A DNA stretch of 38,172 bases, from contig NZ_JAAFKG010000070.1 of the NCBI RefSeq assembly GCF_013299185.1, forward strand, positions 1-38,172, read 5' to 3'. The notes under the pieces are model-generated. The model was given only the letters and a program-made list of their open reading frames with translations. It was not told the origin of the DNA and searched no databases. Position 1 is the stretch's first letter. Every line of letters starts with the position of its first letter. Shown piece after piece: positions 1-7,492 of this stretch. The position numbers were made by a program, and so were the translations under genes. The stretch comes from Microcoleus sp. bin48.metabat.b7b8b9.023 (GTDB lineage: Bacteria > Cyanobacteriota > Cyanobacteriia > Cyanobacteriales > Microcoleaceae).

Positions 1-111
1 TCCATTGAAAAACTAGAATCACTGTTACATAAACTTTTAAATGAAGGAGGACTAATTATGAAATGGAACCGAAAAATCAAAAATAAAGGTAACTTAGTTA
101 ATGCAGTTTAG
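1..111 (+). CDS. C-terminal end of an unidentified gene cut by the left edge
   Basis: Frame 1 is open from the first base to a TAG at 109-111 and gives 36 residues beginning SIEKLESLLHKLLNEGG and ending in a basic tail (KWNRKIKNKG). I do not recognise the family. A near-perfect Shine-Dalgarno (AAGGAGG, 44-50) lies 7 nt before an in-frame ATG at 58, so the last 17 codons could also be read as a separate mini-ORF, or the remnant of a second gene fused in frame to the end of the first. The short length and edge position prevent a decision. Confidence 0.35.
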   Translation, partial: SIEKLESLLHKLLNEGGLIMKWNRKIKNKGNLVNAV

Positions 112-183
112 ATGTCGAACAGCTTATGTCGATCGCAGTCTAAGACTTTTTTAACAATAGTCATCTTCACAAAAGCCTGTTTT

Positions 184-204
184 GAACAGGCAAGATGCCT
201 GTTC
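184..204. repeat. short hairpin repeat
   Basis: A perfect 8-bp inverted repeat, GAACAGGC / GCCTGTTC, surrounds the 5-nt loop AAGAT. It has no T-tract. It lies in the 190-bp gap before the GST gene, which otherwise holds only HIP1-like GATCGC motifs. It resembles interspersed palindromic repeats of filamentous cyanobacteria (inference). Confidence 0.55.
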
Positions 205-304
205 CACAATAATTATGGGAGAGGTCTATTCCACTCCAACAAGTCCGTCAGGTTGATGAGTTGAATCAAAACGATCGCGAACTGTCCTGCAACTATTGAA
301 ACTC

Positions 305-976
305 ATGATTATCGTCCATCACTTGAATAATTCTCGTTCCCAGCGCATATTGTGGCTGCTAGAAGAACTGGGACTGGAGTATGACATCAAGTATTACGAT
401 CGCGATCCCGAAACCCTACTAGCGCCAGCATCCCTGCGTCAAGTACATCCACTCGGTAAATCGCCAGTGATAACCGACGGGGCGCTAACTTTGGCAGAGT
501 CTGGAGCCATCATTGAGTATCTGGTTGAGAAATATGGTACAGGAAGGTTTGCTCCTCCACCCAATACACCCGATCGGTTGCGATATACTTACTGGCTGCA
601 TTATGCCGAAGGTTCAGCTATGCCGCCGCTGCTATTGAAGTTGGTCTTCGATCGCACAGAGGAGCAGCCCATGCCGTTTTTTCTCAAACCGATCGCGCGA
701 TCGATCGCGAGCCGTACCAAAAGTTCCTTCATCGAACCTCAAATCAAGCAGCATCTTGATTACCTGGAAGCAGAGCTTGGAAAAAGCTTGTGGTTTGTGG
801 GAAATGAATTCACCGCAGCCGATATTCAGCTCAGTTTTCCGATCGAGATAGCAGTTGTGCGAGGAGGTTTAAATGCCAGCCGACCAAAGTTGATGGACTT
901 CCTCGATCGCATCCACACCCGTCCAGCTTATCAACGAGCATCAGAACGAGGTGGCGCGTACAAAGTTGCGAGTTAA
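305..976 (+). CDS. glutathione S-transferase family protein
   Basis: Predicted cytosolic GST of 223 residues, the normal length for the superfamily; it would conjugate glutathione to electrophiles or reduce peroxides or quinones. The N-terminal thioredoxin-like domain (about 1-77) has the NNSRSQRILWLLEELGLEY motif and an LAESGAI segment that normally binds the glutathione gamma-glutamyl group. The C-terminal half is the all-helical domain, with the FTAADIQLSFP helix typical of GSTs. The ATG at 305 is preferred because it gives the usual MIIVHHLNNSRS start; a TTG at 296 in the same frame would add three residues, and neither has a clear Shine-Dalgarno. It heads a run of oxidoreductase genes, which fits a detoxification role. 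The substrate cannot be predicted. Confidence 0.88.
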   Translation: MIIVHHLNNSRSQRILWLLEELGLEYDIKYYDRDPETLLAPASLRQVHPLGKSPVITDGALTLAESGAIIEYLVEKYGTGRFAPPPNTPDRLRYTYWLHYAEGSAMPPLLLKLVFDRTEEQPMPFFLKPIARSIASRTKSSFIEPQIKQHLDYLEAELGKSLWFVGNEFTAADIQLSFPIEIAVVRGGLNASRPKLMDFLDRIHTRPAYQRASERGGAYKVAS

Positions 977-1044
977 ATTGACAGAATGGGCATCGCCCAC
1001 CCTACAGTCATCTTCCGTTTAATTCCACTTTTGTACTTAGTAAC

Positions 1045-1151
1045 TACTCCCTTCCCGTTAGAAGATCATTGTACTTCTTCTTAACTCTTCCTTCGTGTCC
1101 TTCGCGTCTTCGCGGTTCAATATTCCATATTCTTCGAGTGGGAAGGGAGTA
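1045..1151. repeat. 107-bp MITE-like element with 12-bp terminal inverted repeats
   Basis: TACTCCCTTCCC (1045-1056) is matched exactly in inverse by GGGAAGGGAGTA (1140-1151). The core holds pyrimidine-rich triplet-like text (CCTTCGTGTCCTTCGCG), similar in character to the cores of the elements at 9930-10033 and 34939-35043. The gap upstream of the DUF5335 gene is mostly this element. No transposase is encoded and no target duplication is obvious. Confidence 0.5.
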
Positions 1152-1209
1152 TTTCATGGCTTGGTTTCTTTTTACTACTCTTTCACAAACAATCATCATG
1201 GTGAATAAA

Positions 1210-1569
1210 ATGGAAACGACCAACAAGATTGACATAAACAAATCAGTTCCCCGCGAGCGATGGGGTGAATTTTTCGATCAATTTACCGATGGCAATCGCG
1301 GACGGCATATTTCGATCGAAATCATCGATTCAGAAGCCGGTGATGCAGAATTGATTAAGAACGCACCTCTTCATGCCATTATTTACGATCGCCCTGGTAA
1401 GGGAGATGATTTGGTAATTGAAGTAGGTAAAGATGAGGTGAGTTACGCTCACACGGTCGATTCGCCGACAGAAGTTTTAACCGGACAAAACTCAAACGGT
1501 GTGATGGTGGCGCTGCGGATTAGTGACGCTGCTGGGACACAAACATTGATCCAGCTACAAGCTAGTTGA
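1210..1569 (+). CDS. DUF5335 family protein
   Basis: A soluble protein of about 119 residues with the SVPRERWGEFFDQFTDGNRGRHISIEI opening segment that I associate with DUF5335, a small family of unknown function. There is no signal peptide or membrane segment. The ATG at 1210 is chosen because GGTG lies about 7 nt before it; an ATG at 1198 would add four residues. The frame is open further upstream to 1069, but that part is repeat DNA and unlikely to be coding. The gene sits between a GST and reductase genes on the same strand, so a stress role is plausible by context only. Confidence 0.7.
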   Translation: METTNKIDINKSVPRERWGEFFDQFTDGNRGRHISIEIIDSEAGDAELIKNAPLHAIIYDRPGKGDDLVIEVGKDEVSYAHTVDSPTEVLTGQNSNGVMVALRISDAAGTQTLIQLQAS

Positions 1570-1578
1570 GCTGGTTGA

Positions 1579-1746
1579 ATAATGCTGGATTTAGCAGCGC
1601 ACATCAATGCACTTTATGAAATCGCTATTGGTGCAGATGCCATTGCTGGCGCGATCGCCTTTGCGATCGAGCAGCCGGGTGATGTTGATGTGAATCAAAT
1701 CATCATCCGTCCGACACGTCAAGAACTTGAGAGTGACAGAACATGA
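1579..1746 (+). pseudogene. C-terminal remnant of an SDR-family oxidoreductase
   Basis: An open stretch (ATG at 1582, stop TGA 1744-1746) encodes about 54 residues ending in AIAFAIEQPGDVDVNQIIIR followed by PTRQEL. This is the usual C-terminus of classical short-chain dehydrogenases of the YdfG type. The whole Rossmann domain and the YxxxK active site are missing, and a stop lies just upstream at 1576, so this is a 5'-deleted relic. Its TGA overlaps the aldo/keto reductase start (ATGA), so the two genes were probably once translationally coupled. A second, unrelated SDR relic lies at 5246-5332. Confidence 0.7.
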
Positions 1747-2726
1747 AACAGCGAAAACTGGGGAATCAAGGATTAATCGTCTCGGAATTAGGACTCGGCT
1801 GCATGGGGATGTCCGAATTCTACGGGACAACCGATGAGTCAGAATCGATCGCCACAATTCACCGCGCCTTAGAGTTAGGCGTGACTTTCCTCGACACGGC
1901 TGATATGTACGGTGTCGGCCAAAATGAGGAATTAGTCGGTAAAGCGATTAAAGACTGTCGCGATCGAGTCATTATCGCCACCAAGTTCGGCAACGTGCGC
2001 GGTAGCGACGGCAGCTTTGGGGGCGTGAATGGCAAGCCCGAATACGTGCGATCGTGTTGCGATGCCAGTCTCAAGCGTTTGGGCGTCGAGACGATCGACC
2101 TTTACTACCAGCACCGAGTCGATCCTAATACTCCGATCGAAGAAACCGTCGGCGCAATGGCAGAACTCGTCCAAGCCGGAAAAGTCCGCTACCTCGGCCT
2201 TTCCGAAGCCGCCACCAACACCATCCGCCGCGCTCAAGCAGTGCATCCGATTTCCGCACTTCAGACGGAATATTCGCTGTGGAGTCGGGAACCAGAAACC
2301 GAGATTTTGCCTACTTGTCGAGAGTTAGGGATTGGCTTTGTGCCTTACAGCCCCCTCGGGCGCGGGTTTCTGACGGGCAAAATCAAGAGCCTTGACACGC
2401 TATCGGAAGGAGATTATCGATCGCAAAGATATCCTCGCTTTCAAGCCGAGAATATCCAGCACAATCTGGATCTCGTCGAGCAAATCGAGCAAATGGCCGC
2501 CACTAAAGGCATCAAAGCCGGACAGTTGGCGCTGGCTTGGGTTTTAGCCCAAGGCGAAGACATCGTGCCGATTCCAGGTACCAAACGCCGCACCTATCTC
2601 GAAGAAAACATTGCCGCCGCCGATGTGACGCTGACTCAAGCCGAACTCGACCAAATCGCCAAAGCACTTCCCTTGGGAATTGCGGTGGGCGATCGTTACC
2701 CCGATATGAGCACCGTCAATCGTTAG
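1743..2726 (+). CDS. aldo/keto reductase
   Basis: NADPH-dependent carbonyl reductase of the aldo/keto reductase superfamily, 327 residues, a normal full length. The catalytic tetrad is visible: Asp51 and Tyr56 in DTADMYG, Lys81 in ATKFG and His124 in YYQHRVD. The SPLGRGFLTG and IPGTKRRTYLEEN segments are typical of the AKR13-like bacterial group that reduces aldehydes and quinones. The start overlaps the stop of the SDR remnant (ATGA), supporting 1743. The next gene is an alcohol dehydrogenase about 345 bp downstream, separated by inserted repeats. The last codons have a degenerate second copy at 2813-2828 plus 3036 onward. The function is secure at family level; the substrate is unknown. Confidence 0.93.
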   Translation: MKQRKLGNQGLIVSELGLGCMGMSEFYGTTDESESIATIHRALELGVTFLDTADMYGVGQNEELVGKAIKDCRDRVIIATKFGNVRGSDGSFGGVNGKPEYVRSCCDASLKRLGVETIDLYYQHRVDPNTPIEETVGAMAELVQAGKVRYLGLSEAATNTIRRAQAVHPISALQTEYSLWSREPETEILPTCRELGIGFVPYSPLGRGFLTGKIKSLDTLSEGDYRSQRYPRFQAENIQHNLDLVEQIEQMAATKGIKAGQLALAWVLAQGEDIVPIPGTKRRTYLEENIAAADVTLTQAELDQIAKALPLGIAVGDRYPDMSTVNR

Positions 2727-2734
2727 GATTTGGG

Positions 2735-2812
2735 GAGGGTAGGCACCGCGGGGCACGACCCCTACAGCCGTGCCTTTGTAGGGGCGGTGCCCCCGTGCCC
2801 GCCCTCTGGGTA
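2735..2812. repeat. GC-rich palindromic repeat after the aldo/keto reductase
   Basis: The stretch carries two facing copies of a GGCACCGCGGGGCACGACCC / GGGGCGGTGCCCCCGTGCC motif around CCTACA and TGTAGG. Related text (GGGCGGGCACGGGGGTACCG, then CCCCTACA) forms the 58-bp tandem units at 11446-11699, so this is an interspersed repeat family within the window. Confidence 0.5.
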
Positions 2813-2818
2813 GGAATT

Positions 2819-3035
2819 GCGGTGGGCGCATTGGTGTCAACTTAACTTCAAACCCAGTCACAGACGGCTGTTTGACGATTAAGGCTAGATCCCCCCTAGC
2901 CCCCCTTAGGTCGGGGGGGACAAGAGTCGGATCAAAGTCCCCCGACCTAAGGGGGATTTAGGGGGATCTAGACTTAGGTAAAAACGAGATTTCTCAAGGG
3001 TTTCAAGCTTAAGTTGACACCAATGCGGTGGGCGC
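2819..3035. mobile_element. 195-bp MITE with 16-bp terminal inverted repeats and an 11-bp target duplication
   Basis: The element proper is 2830-3024. Its ends ATTGGTGTCAACTTAA (2830-2845) and TTAAGTTGACACCAAT (3009-3024) are perfect inverted repeats. The 11-bp sequence GCGGTGGGCGC flanks it directly on both sides (2819-2829 and 3025-3035), the mark of a transposition event. The centre is a large palindrome built on GATCCCCC / GGGGGATC. A diverged copy in the opposite orientation is at 15056-15251. It has no ORF, so mobilisation would need a transposase encoded elsewhere. Confidence 0.85.
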
Positions 3036-3071
3036 TACCCCGACATAAGTAAACAATCAGGAGCACAATCC

Positions 3072-4118
3072 ATGAAAACAAACGCCTACGCAGTACAAAA
3101 CGCCACGAGTCCACTCGCACCCTTCAACTTTCAACGCCGCGATGTCGGCGAGCACGACGTGCAGATCGAAATTCTATATTGCGGCGTGTGTCACTCCGAC
3201 TTGCATACCGTCCGCAACGAATGGCAAAACACCACATACCCTTGCGTGCCCGGCCACGAAATCGTCGGACGGGTAGTAAAAGTTGGTGCACACGTCAAAA
3301 AATTCAAGGAAGGCGACACCGCAGGAGTCGGTTGCATGGTCGATTCCTGTCGCACTTGTGCCAACTGCGAGGAAGACTTGGAACAGTTCTGCGACAACGT
3401 GACTTTCACATACAACTCCCCCGACAAACACGTTGGTGGGATGACTTTTGGGGGATATTCGGACAGCATCGTCGTAGATGAAGCGTTTGTGCTGCAAGTT
3501 CCAAAGAATTTGAATCTCGCCGCCGTCGCGCCGCTGCTTTGCGCTGGAATCACCACTTATTCCCCATTGCGCCGCCACAATGTTACCGAAGGTCAAAAAG
3601 TTGGTGTTGTGGGACTCGGTGGACTGGGACACATGGGGGTGAAATTGGCGAAGGCTTTGGGCGCTCATGTCGTTGTATTCACCACCTCGCCGAACAAAGT
3701 TGAAGATGCCCTGCGGCTGGGAGCCGATGAAGTCGTCAATTCCAAGAATGCGGACGAGATGAAAAAACATCTGAATAGTTTCAATTTCATTCTCGACACT
3801 GTATCGGCGCAACACGACATCAACGCCTACCTGCTGCTATTAAAACGTGATGGCAACCTCACCCAAGTCGGCGTACCGGACAAACCGCTTTCTCTGAATG
3901 TCAGTACCTTGATTTTTGGTCGGCGCACTCTGGGCGGCTCCCTGATTGGTGGCATCAAAGAAACTCAGGAAATGCTGGATTTCTGCGGCAAGCATAACAT
4001 CACTTCGGATATTGAACTCATCCCAATTCAGAAAATCAATGAAGCCTACGATCGCCTGGTGAAGAGCGACGTGAAATATCGCTTCGTTATTGATATGGCA
4101 TCGTTGCAACAGGCTTGA
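3072..4118 (+). CDS. zinc-dependent NAD(P) alcohol dehydrogenase (cinnamyl-alcohol-dehydrogenase-like)
   Basis: Medium-chain dehydrogenase of 348 residues that interconverts aldehydes and alcohols. The catalytic zinc site is visible as CGVCHSDLH (Cys40, His41) and GHE (His62, Glu63); four cysteines of the structural zinc site lie at 93, 96, 99 and 107. A Rossmann motif GLGGLGHMG follows in the second half. This arrangement matches the YahK/CAD-type NADP-dependent aldehyde reductases. An AGGAG lies 9 nt before the ATG. The MITE at 2830-3024 ends about 50 bp upstream and probably supplies or disrupts part of the promoter region. It belongs to the reductase cluster with the genes on both sides. 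Confidence 0.93.
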   Translation: MKTNAYAVQNATSPLAPFNFQRRDVGEHDVQIEILYCGVCHSDLHTVRNEWQNTTYPCVPGHEIVGRVVKVGAHVKKFKEGDTAGVGCMVDSCRTCANCEEDLEQFCDNVTFTYNSPDKHVGGMTFGGYSDSIVVDEAFVLQVPKNLNLAAVAPLLCAGITTYSPLRRHNVTEGQKVGVVGLGGLGHMGVKLAKALGAHVVVFTTSPNKVEDALRLGADEVVNSKNADEMKKHLNSFNFILDTVSAQHDINAYLLLLKRDGNLTQVGVPDKPLSLNVSTLIFGRRTLGGSLIGGIKETQEMLDFCGKHNITSDIELIPIQKINEAYDRLVKSDVKYRFVIDMASLQQA

Positions 4119-4144
4119 TAAGTTGTTTCCGCTCTGATAAAGTA

Positions 4145-4158
4145 GCGATTTTAATCGC
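4145..4158. promoter_or_regulatory. 14-bp palindrome between reductase genes
   Basis: GCGATTTTAATCGC is a perfect palindrome, 27 bp after the alcohol dehydrogenase stop. It could be an operator half of the intergenic region or a chance AT-containing HIP1 variant. Confidence 0.25.
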
Positions 4159-4168
4159 CGTGTCGTTG

Positions 4169-4202
4169 GTTCATCTCAGTAACTAAAGCCACTGAGATGA
4201 AC
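4169..4202. promoter_or_regulatory. 12-bp inverted repeat upstream of the MDR reductase
   Basis: GTTCATCTCAGT (4169-4180) and ACTGAGATGAAC (4191-4202) are exact complements around a 10-nt loop. The hairpin ends 33 nt before the favoured start codon at 4236. There is no T-tract, so it may be a regulator binding site or a leader mRNA hairpin rather than a terminator (inference). Confidence 0.4.
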
Positions 4203-4235
4203 AACTCTCGTTTATTAACATCAAGGACAAAAATT

Positions 4236-5234
4236 ATGACAAATACAATCAGCCGCGAAATTCACCTAGTCTCCCGCCCTAACGGAGTCCCCACCGCCGA
4301 TAATTTTGCGATCGCCCAAACCGAAATCAAGCCGCTTCAAGACGGGCAGATACTCGTTCGCAATTTGTATCTTTCGGTAGATCCGTATATGCGCGGACGC
4401 ATGAATGAGAGCAAATCCTATGTTCCATCCTTCGAGTTAGGTAAAGTTCTGCAAGGCGGCGCAGTCGGCGAAGTCATCGAGTCGCGCGCCCCAGAATTCA
4501 AACCTGGTGATGTTGTCACTTCCAACTTTGGCTGGCGGGAATACTTCATCGCAGCGCCCAAAGAGTTGCATCCTGTCAACCGCGAAGTTCAACCGCTATC
4601 GGTTTACCTCGGTGCGATCGGGATGACGGGGATGACGGCTTGGGCTGGATTGAATTTGGTAGATGTTAAAGCAGGCGATGTGATTTTTATTTCGGGTGCT
4701 GCGGGCGCGGTGGGAAGTGTGGCGGGACAACTGGCAAAACTGCGCGGATGTCATGTCATCGGCTCAGCAGGTTCAACCGAAAAAGTCAAGTTTCTGCTGG
4801 AAGAATGTGGATTCGATCGGGCTTTCAATTACAATTCCGGCCCTATCCTCGAACAATTGAACCAAGCAGCACCGGATGGAATTGATGTTTATTTCGACAA
4901 CGTAGGCGGCGAAACTCTCCAAGCGGCGCTTTCAGCCTTGCGCGTGCACGGGCGGATTATCGCTTGCGGCAGCATCTCCGGTTACAACAACCCGCAGCCA
5001 GGCCCGAACAACCTGTTTAATATGATTGGCAAACGGTTAACGATGAAAGGGCTGATTGTTGGTGATTCGCTCGATCGTCAGGGCGAATTTGAACGGGAAG
5101 TCGGCGGTTATTTCCAAGCTGGAAAATTGAAGAATCAAGAAACAGTGGTAGTAGGAATTGACCAAGCGGTGAGCGCGTTCATAGGCCTGTTTGAGGGAAA
5201 AAATGTAGGCAAAATGGTGGTGAAGTTGGATTAG
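4236..5234 (+). CDS. NADP-dependent MDR-family oxidoreductase (CurA / leukotriene B4 dehydrogenase-like)
   Basis: Zinc-free medium-chain reductase that would reduce the C=C bond of enones or quinone-like substrates with NADPH. The N-terminal VSRPNGVPTADNF and YLSVDPYMRGRM motifs, and the Rossmann segment FISGAAGAVGSVAGQLAK, are diagnostic of the YncB/CurA group. From the ATG at 4236 it is 332 residues, the family length. AAGG at 4223-4226 supports this start; an upstream in-frame ATG at 4197 would lie inside the hairpin at 4169-4202 and add an unconserved 13-residue extension. Downstream is a remnant of an SDR reductase, so the cluster once held more oxidoreductases. Confidence 0.92.
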   Translation: MTNTISREIHLVSRPNGVPTADNFAIAQTEIKPLQDGQILVRNLYLSVDPYMRGRMNESKSYVPSFELGKVLQGGAVGEVIESRAPEFKPGDVVTSNFGWREYFIAAPKELHPVNREVQPLSVYLGAIGMTGMTAWAGLNLVDVKAGDVIFISGAAGAVGSVAGQLAKLRGCHVIGSAGSTEKVKFLLEECGFDRAFNYNSGPILEQLNQAAPDGIDVYFDNVGGETLQAALSALRVHGRIIACGSISGYNNPQPGPNNLFNMIGKRLTMKGLIVGDSLDRQGEFEREVGGYFQAGKLKNQETVVVGIDQAVSAFIGLFEGKNVGKMVVKLD

Positions 5235-5245
5235 GGTGCGATCGA

Positions 5246-5332
5246 TATGGCGTGACTAAAACTGCACAATTGGCATTGAGTCGGGGTTTGGCGGAAACAA
5301 CTGCGGGCAGCCATGTAACTGTTGAGTCGTGA
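5246..5332 (+). pseudogene. internal fragment of an SDR-family oxidoreductase with its active-site motif
   Basis: An in-frame stretch reads YGVTKTAQLALSRGLAETT, then AGSHVTVES and a stop. This is the active-site helix of a short-chain dehydrogenase, including the catalytic YxxxK pair, as in FabG-like SDRs where it continues NSVLPGPT. Neither the N-terminal Rossmann part nor the C-terminus is present, so it is a decayed fragment. The text after the stop turns into a HIP1-containing repeat. Confidence 0.65.
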
Positions 5333-5425
5333 TTTTTAGGCGATCGCACTTAACCTACAAGATCAGCGATCGCGCCCTTTACTCACCGAATACCAGACCG
5401 AACCACACTACAGCGTCATGCGGAT

Positions 5426-5527
5426 ATGATTGAACGCGGTAGTCAGGAAGGAATTGCGGAGGAGTTGGACTACAAAAATGTGAAGGAGCGGCATCTGGCT
5501 GCGGTGAAGGCGATCGGTCAAGTTTAA
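5426..5527 (+). pseudogene. 33-codon ORF remnant of unknown origin
   Basis: The reading frame ends AELDYKNVKERHLAAVKAIGQV-like (actual segment EELDYKNVKERHLAAVKAIG, then QV and TAA at 5525-5527). It is open upstream without a start to about 5370. The residue composition looks protein-like, but I do not recognise the family. It lies between two recognisable gene fragments, so it is probably a relic as well. Confidence 0.25.
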
Positions 5528-5532
5528 GCAAA

Positions 5533-5723
5533 TTGATTAATTCTTGGTTTACCGATCCGACTATAATCAAGTTAACTCTTGCAATTATTGGCATTCTGGC
5601 TATTAGTTTTTTGAGCAAGTTCTTTCAGCATTCACTAACTCGTTAGTCATAGCCGTACTTCTATTGTTCGGAATTCACTACTCCCAAAAATTACAGACAA
5701 AAAGTGTCTTTAGTTATGATTGA
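5533..5723 (+). pseudogene. N-terminal fragments of an MscS-type mechanosensitive channel
   Basis: A first frame (5533-5646, TTG start region) encodes NSWFTDPTIIKLTLAIIGIL plus a basic end and stops at TAG. A second frame (5646-5723) then encodes VIAVLLLFGIHYSQKLQTKS. Together they resemble the first two membrane helices of cyanobacterial MscS-like channels, with the linking RARK-type segment and the whole pore and cytoplasmic domain missing. A frame change and an early stop mark this as a relic. The assignment rests on remembered family text, not on a search. Confidence 0.4.
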
Positions 5724-5751
5724 AAAATCAATTTTGATACAAAGAGGTTGT

Positions 5752-5964
5752 ATGGCTAAAAAAATTAAGGGAAATCAAGACGGAGAAGGGGGAAGAAATG
5801 ATTCTTATACCATTCCTGGTAGAGGAATCGTTCAGAGAGAAGAACTGGTTAAAGAAGTCGAGGAGGGAAAACACCCTGACTTTTCAATCTACAAACTAGA
5901 TCAAGAAAAATTTGTTCGAGCCAATCCAGATTCTTCTCAAGCAAATAACGTTAACAGGGATTAA
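5752..5964 (+). CDS. small DUF3892-like protein
   Basis: A 70-residue soluble protein, MAKKIKGNQDGEGGRNDSYT..., with the IPGRGIVQREELVKEVEEGK stretch that suggests the DUF3892 family of unknown function. AAAGAGG at 5741-5747 lies 4 nt before the ATG at 5752 and decides this start; the longer in-frame start at 5704 overlaps the channel relic. It is a free-standing gene followed by a HIP1-rich spacer. Short basic/acidic proteins of this type occur next to DNA-metabolism or mobile genes elsewhere, but nothing here fixes a role. Confidence 0.65.
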   Translation: MAKKIKGNQDGEGGRNDSYTIPGRGIVQREELVKEVEEGKHPDFSIYKLDQEKFVRANPDSSQANNVNRD

Positions 5965-6389
5965 CGTACTAGTACCACTTGGTTTTGGAGTGCGATCGCT
6001 GATCTTGTAGTGCGATCGCTGGTCTGTAATAGTGCGATCGCGTTGCTTTAATTAAATTGATGCGATCGCTTTTTGTGATGATGAGAGGCGATCATTTTGT
6101 AAGTGGCGATCATTTTTAGGAGATGAAGGGGAAAGCGGCGATCGCTATTCCCGTGAGTCGTAATTATTCGGCAATCGCCTCAAAATCCATCTCCTGAAGG
6201 CGATCGCTATTACTGTGAGTTGTGATTTCTGGGCGATATATTTTAAAGATAATTTATAGTTTGTCGGGTTTGTTTTGCTTTTGAGGTAGTGGAAAGCTAG
6301 AGGATTTAACAAACATCTAAGTAAGAGCTTAAGCAGTTGCAAAAAAGTCCTTGAGTCATCACCAAAAAGTTACGTCAGTTCGTTACAAG
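5965..6389. repeat. HIP1-rich spacer with a repeated GGCGATCGCTATT...GTGAGT motif
   Basis: This 425-bp gap has no credible gene. It holds at least five GCGATCGC octamers. A longer motif, GGCGATCGCTATTACTGTGA followed by GTTGTGATTTCTGGGCGAT, occurs at 6199-6237; a diverged copy is at 6137-6179 and a third lies at 7493-7534 on the other side of the HEPN-nuclease gene, so related repeats bracket that gene. Confidence 0.5.
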
Positions 6390-7355
6390 CTATTTCAATA
6401 GCTTTTCTAATGAGTCAAGTCTCGGACTATCCGTTAGCAGAACACCCAGTGCATGAGCCAATTGCAAATTACGTTCGGTTGCTACGCCAGTAAAAACAAG
6501 CCAAGGAGTTGCATTAAGGGAATGTGCGATACCTTTAACTTGAACGAATGACGCATTTTGCAAACTTCTCGATACCTTTACCTCAACAACCCAATTACCA
6601 GTATCACTTTCTGCTAGAACGTCTACCCCTACAGCATGATCATCAATTTTCCATAGCTTCCCTTGGTACACTTGCCTAACTATCGGGAGTTGGATTGGAA
6701 CATCTTTAGCGAAAAGATTACCTTCGATCAATTGACCATTAAACCGTGCTGCGATATCTGCTACCCTTTTTTCAGCAGCGATTCCACGTTCCATGATAGA
6801 TGTAATACCTTCCCAAGCCTTAATGACTGGGGCTGGCTGGTTTTTACGTATGCCCCCAAGTTGAGAGTCCAATAGATTCAAGAGTGGTTCATGTATCTTG
6901 CCCAAAAGCATTGTTACATCTTGCTTATCAAGGTCAACTGCGTAATGCTCTATCTGATTGCGAAGGCTATTAAGCTGCTCTAGTCTTGAGACCAAATCCT
7001 CATCAAGATCGGCGGGATTAATGAAAGCTTCTACTCGGCGAATAGCATTCAAATATGTGACCGATTTAGGAGGTTTAGGTAAAAAAAATACACCCACACC
7101 TTGTTTATTTGCTTGCTTCTGCTTGGATACTGTTGAATCACTTAGGTCATCAAAGACAAGGTATTCACTATGATTTGCAAGTATCTGTTTCATCAATAGC
7201 TCGATACCATGATGAATAAACATAATCGCGTCTTTAAAGCTCCAAATATCATCAGCCGTTTTGGCAGATTCATATGCCTCGATTCCTCTCCATAATGAGT
7301 GGAGTCCATTGTCGAGGAGGTCAATTTTCATTCTATTGTTTGGAATTTGAGCCAT
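6390..7355 (-). CDS. predicted HEPN domain - PD-(D/E)XK nuclease fusion
   Basis: A 321-residue soluble protein I do not recognise as a named family. Residues about 10-165 look like a HEPN domain: helical, with the MFIHHGIELLMKQIL helix and LRNQIEHY containing the RNxxxH pattern (Arg132, His137) used by HEPN RNases. Residues about 190-321 look like a restriction-endonuclease-like fold: the EKRVADIAARFNG helix, then Asp245 in GVDVLAE and Glu258-x-Lys260 in WVVEVKV, the D...ExK active-site layout. Both active sites appear intact. The gene stands alone on the minus strand between related HIP1 repeats. HEPN and PD-(D/E)XK domains are frequent in toxins and phage defence, so an abortive-infection or nucleic-acid-processing role is an inference. 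The start has no strong Shine-Dalgarno; Met9 is an alternative. Confidence 0.6.
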   Translation of the reverse strand: MAQIPNNRMKIDLLDNGLHSLWRGIEAYESAKTADDIWSFKDAIMFIHHGIELLMKQILANHSEYLVFDDLSDSTVSKQKQANKQGVGVFFLPKPPKSVTYLNAIRRVEAFINPADLDEDLVSRLEQLNSLRNQIEHYAVDLDKQDVTMLLGKIHEPLLNLLDSQLGGIRKNQPAPVIKAWEGITSIMERGIAAEKRVADIAARFNGQLIEGNLFAKDVPIQLPIVRQVYQGKLWKIDDHAVGVDVLAESDTGNWVVEVKVSRSLQNASFVQVKGIAHSLNATPWLVFTGVATERNLQLAHALGVLLTDSPRLDSLEKLLK

Positions 7356-7492
7356 ATGACATTGAAGAACTAAGTGGATTTTTTACGTAAATGAGGATTA
7401 ATCTTGATACTTATGATAAATCATAACAGAATCCGAATCTAATTCCACCGGGCGATCGCCTCAATTATCTATCTGTTAAAGGGTTTGCTGTA

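Noticed and set aside
1069..1209. An extended N-terminus for the DUF5335 protein
   Set aside because: It lies largely within an inverted-repeat element and lacks a ribosome site; the conserved family text starts after 1210.
3174..3815. Long minus-strand frame inside the alcohol dehydrogenase
   Set aside because: It is the complement of a conserved enzyme with intact zinc motifs and has no protein-like composition or ribosome site.
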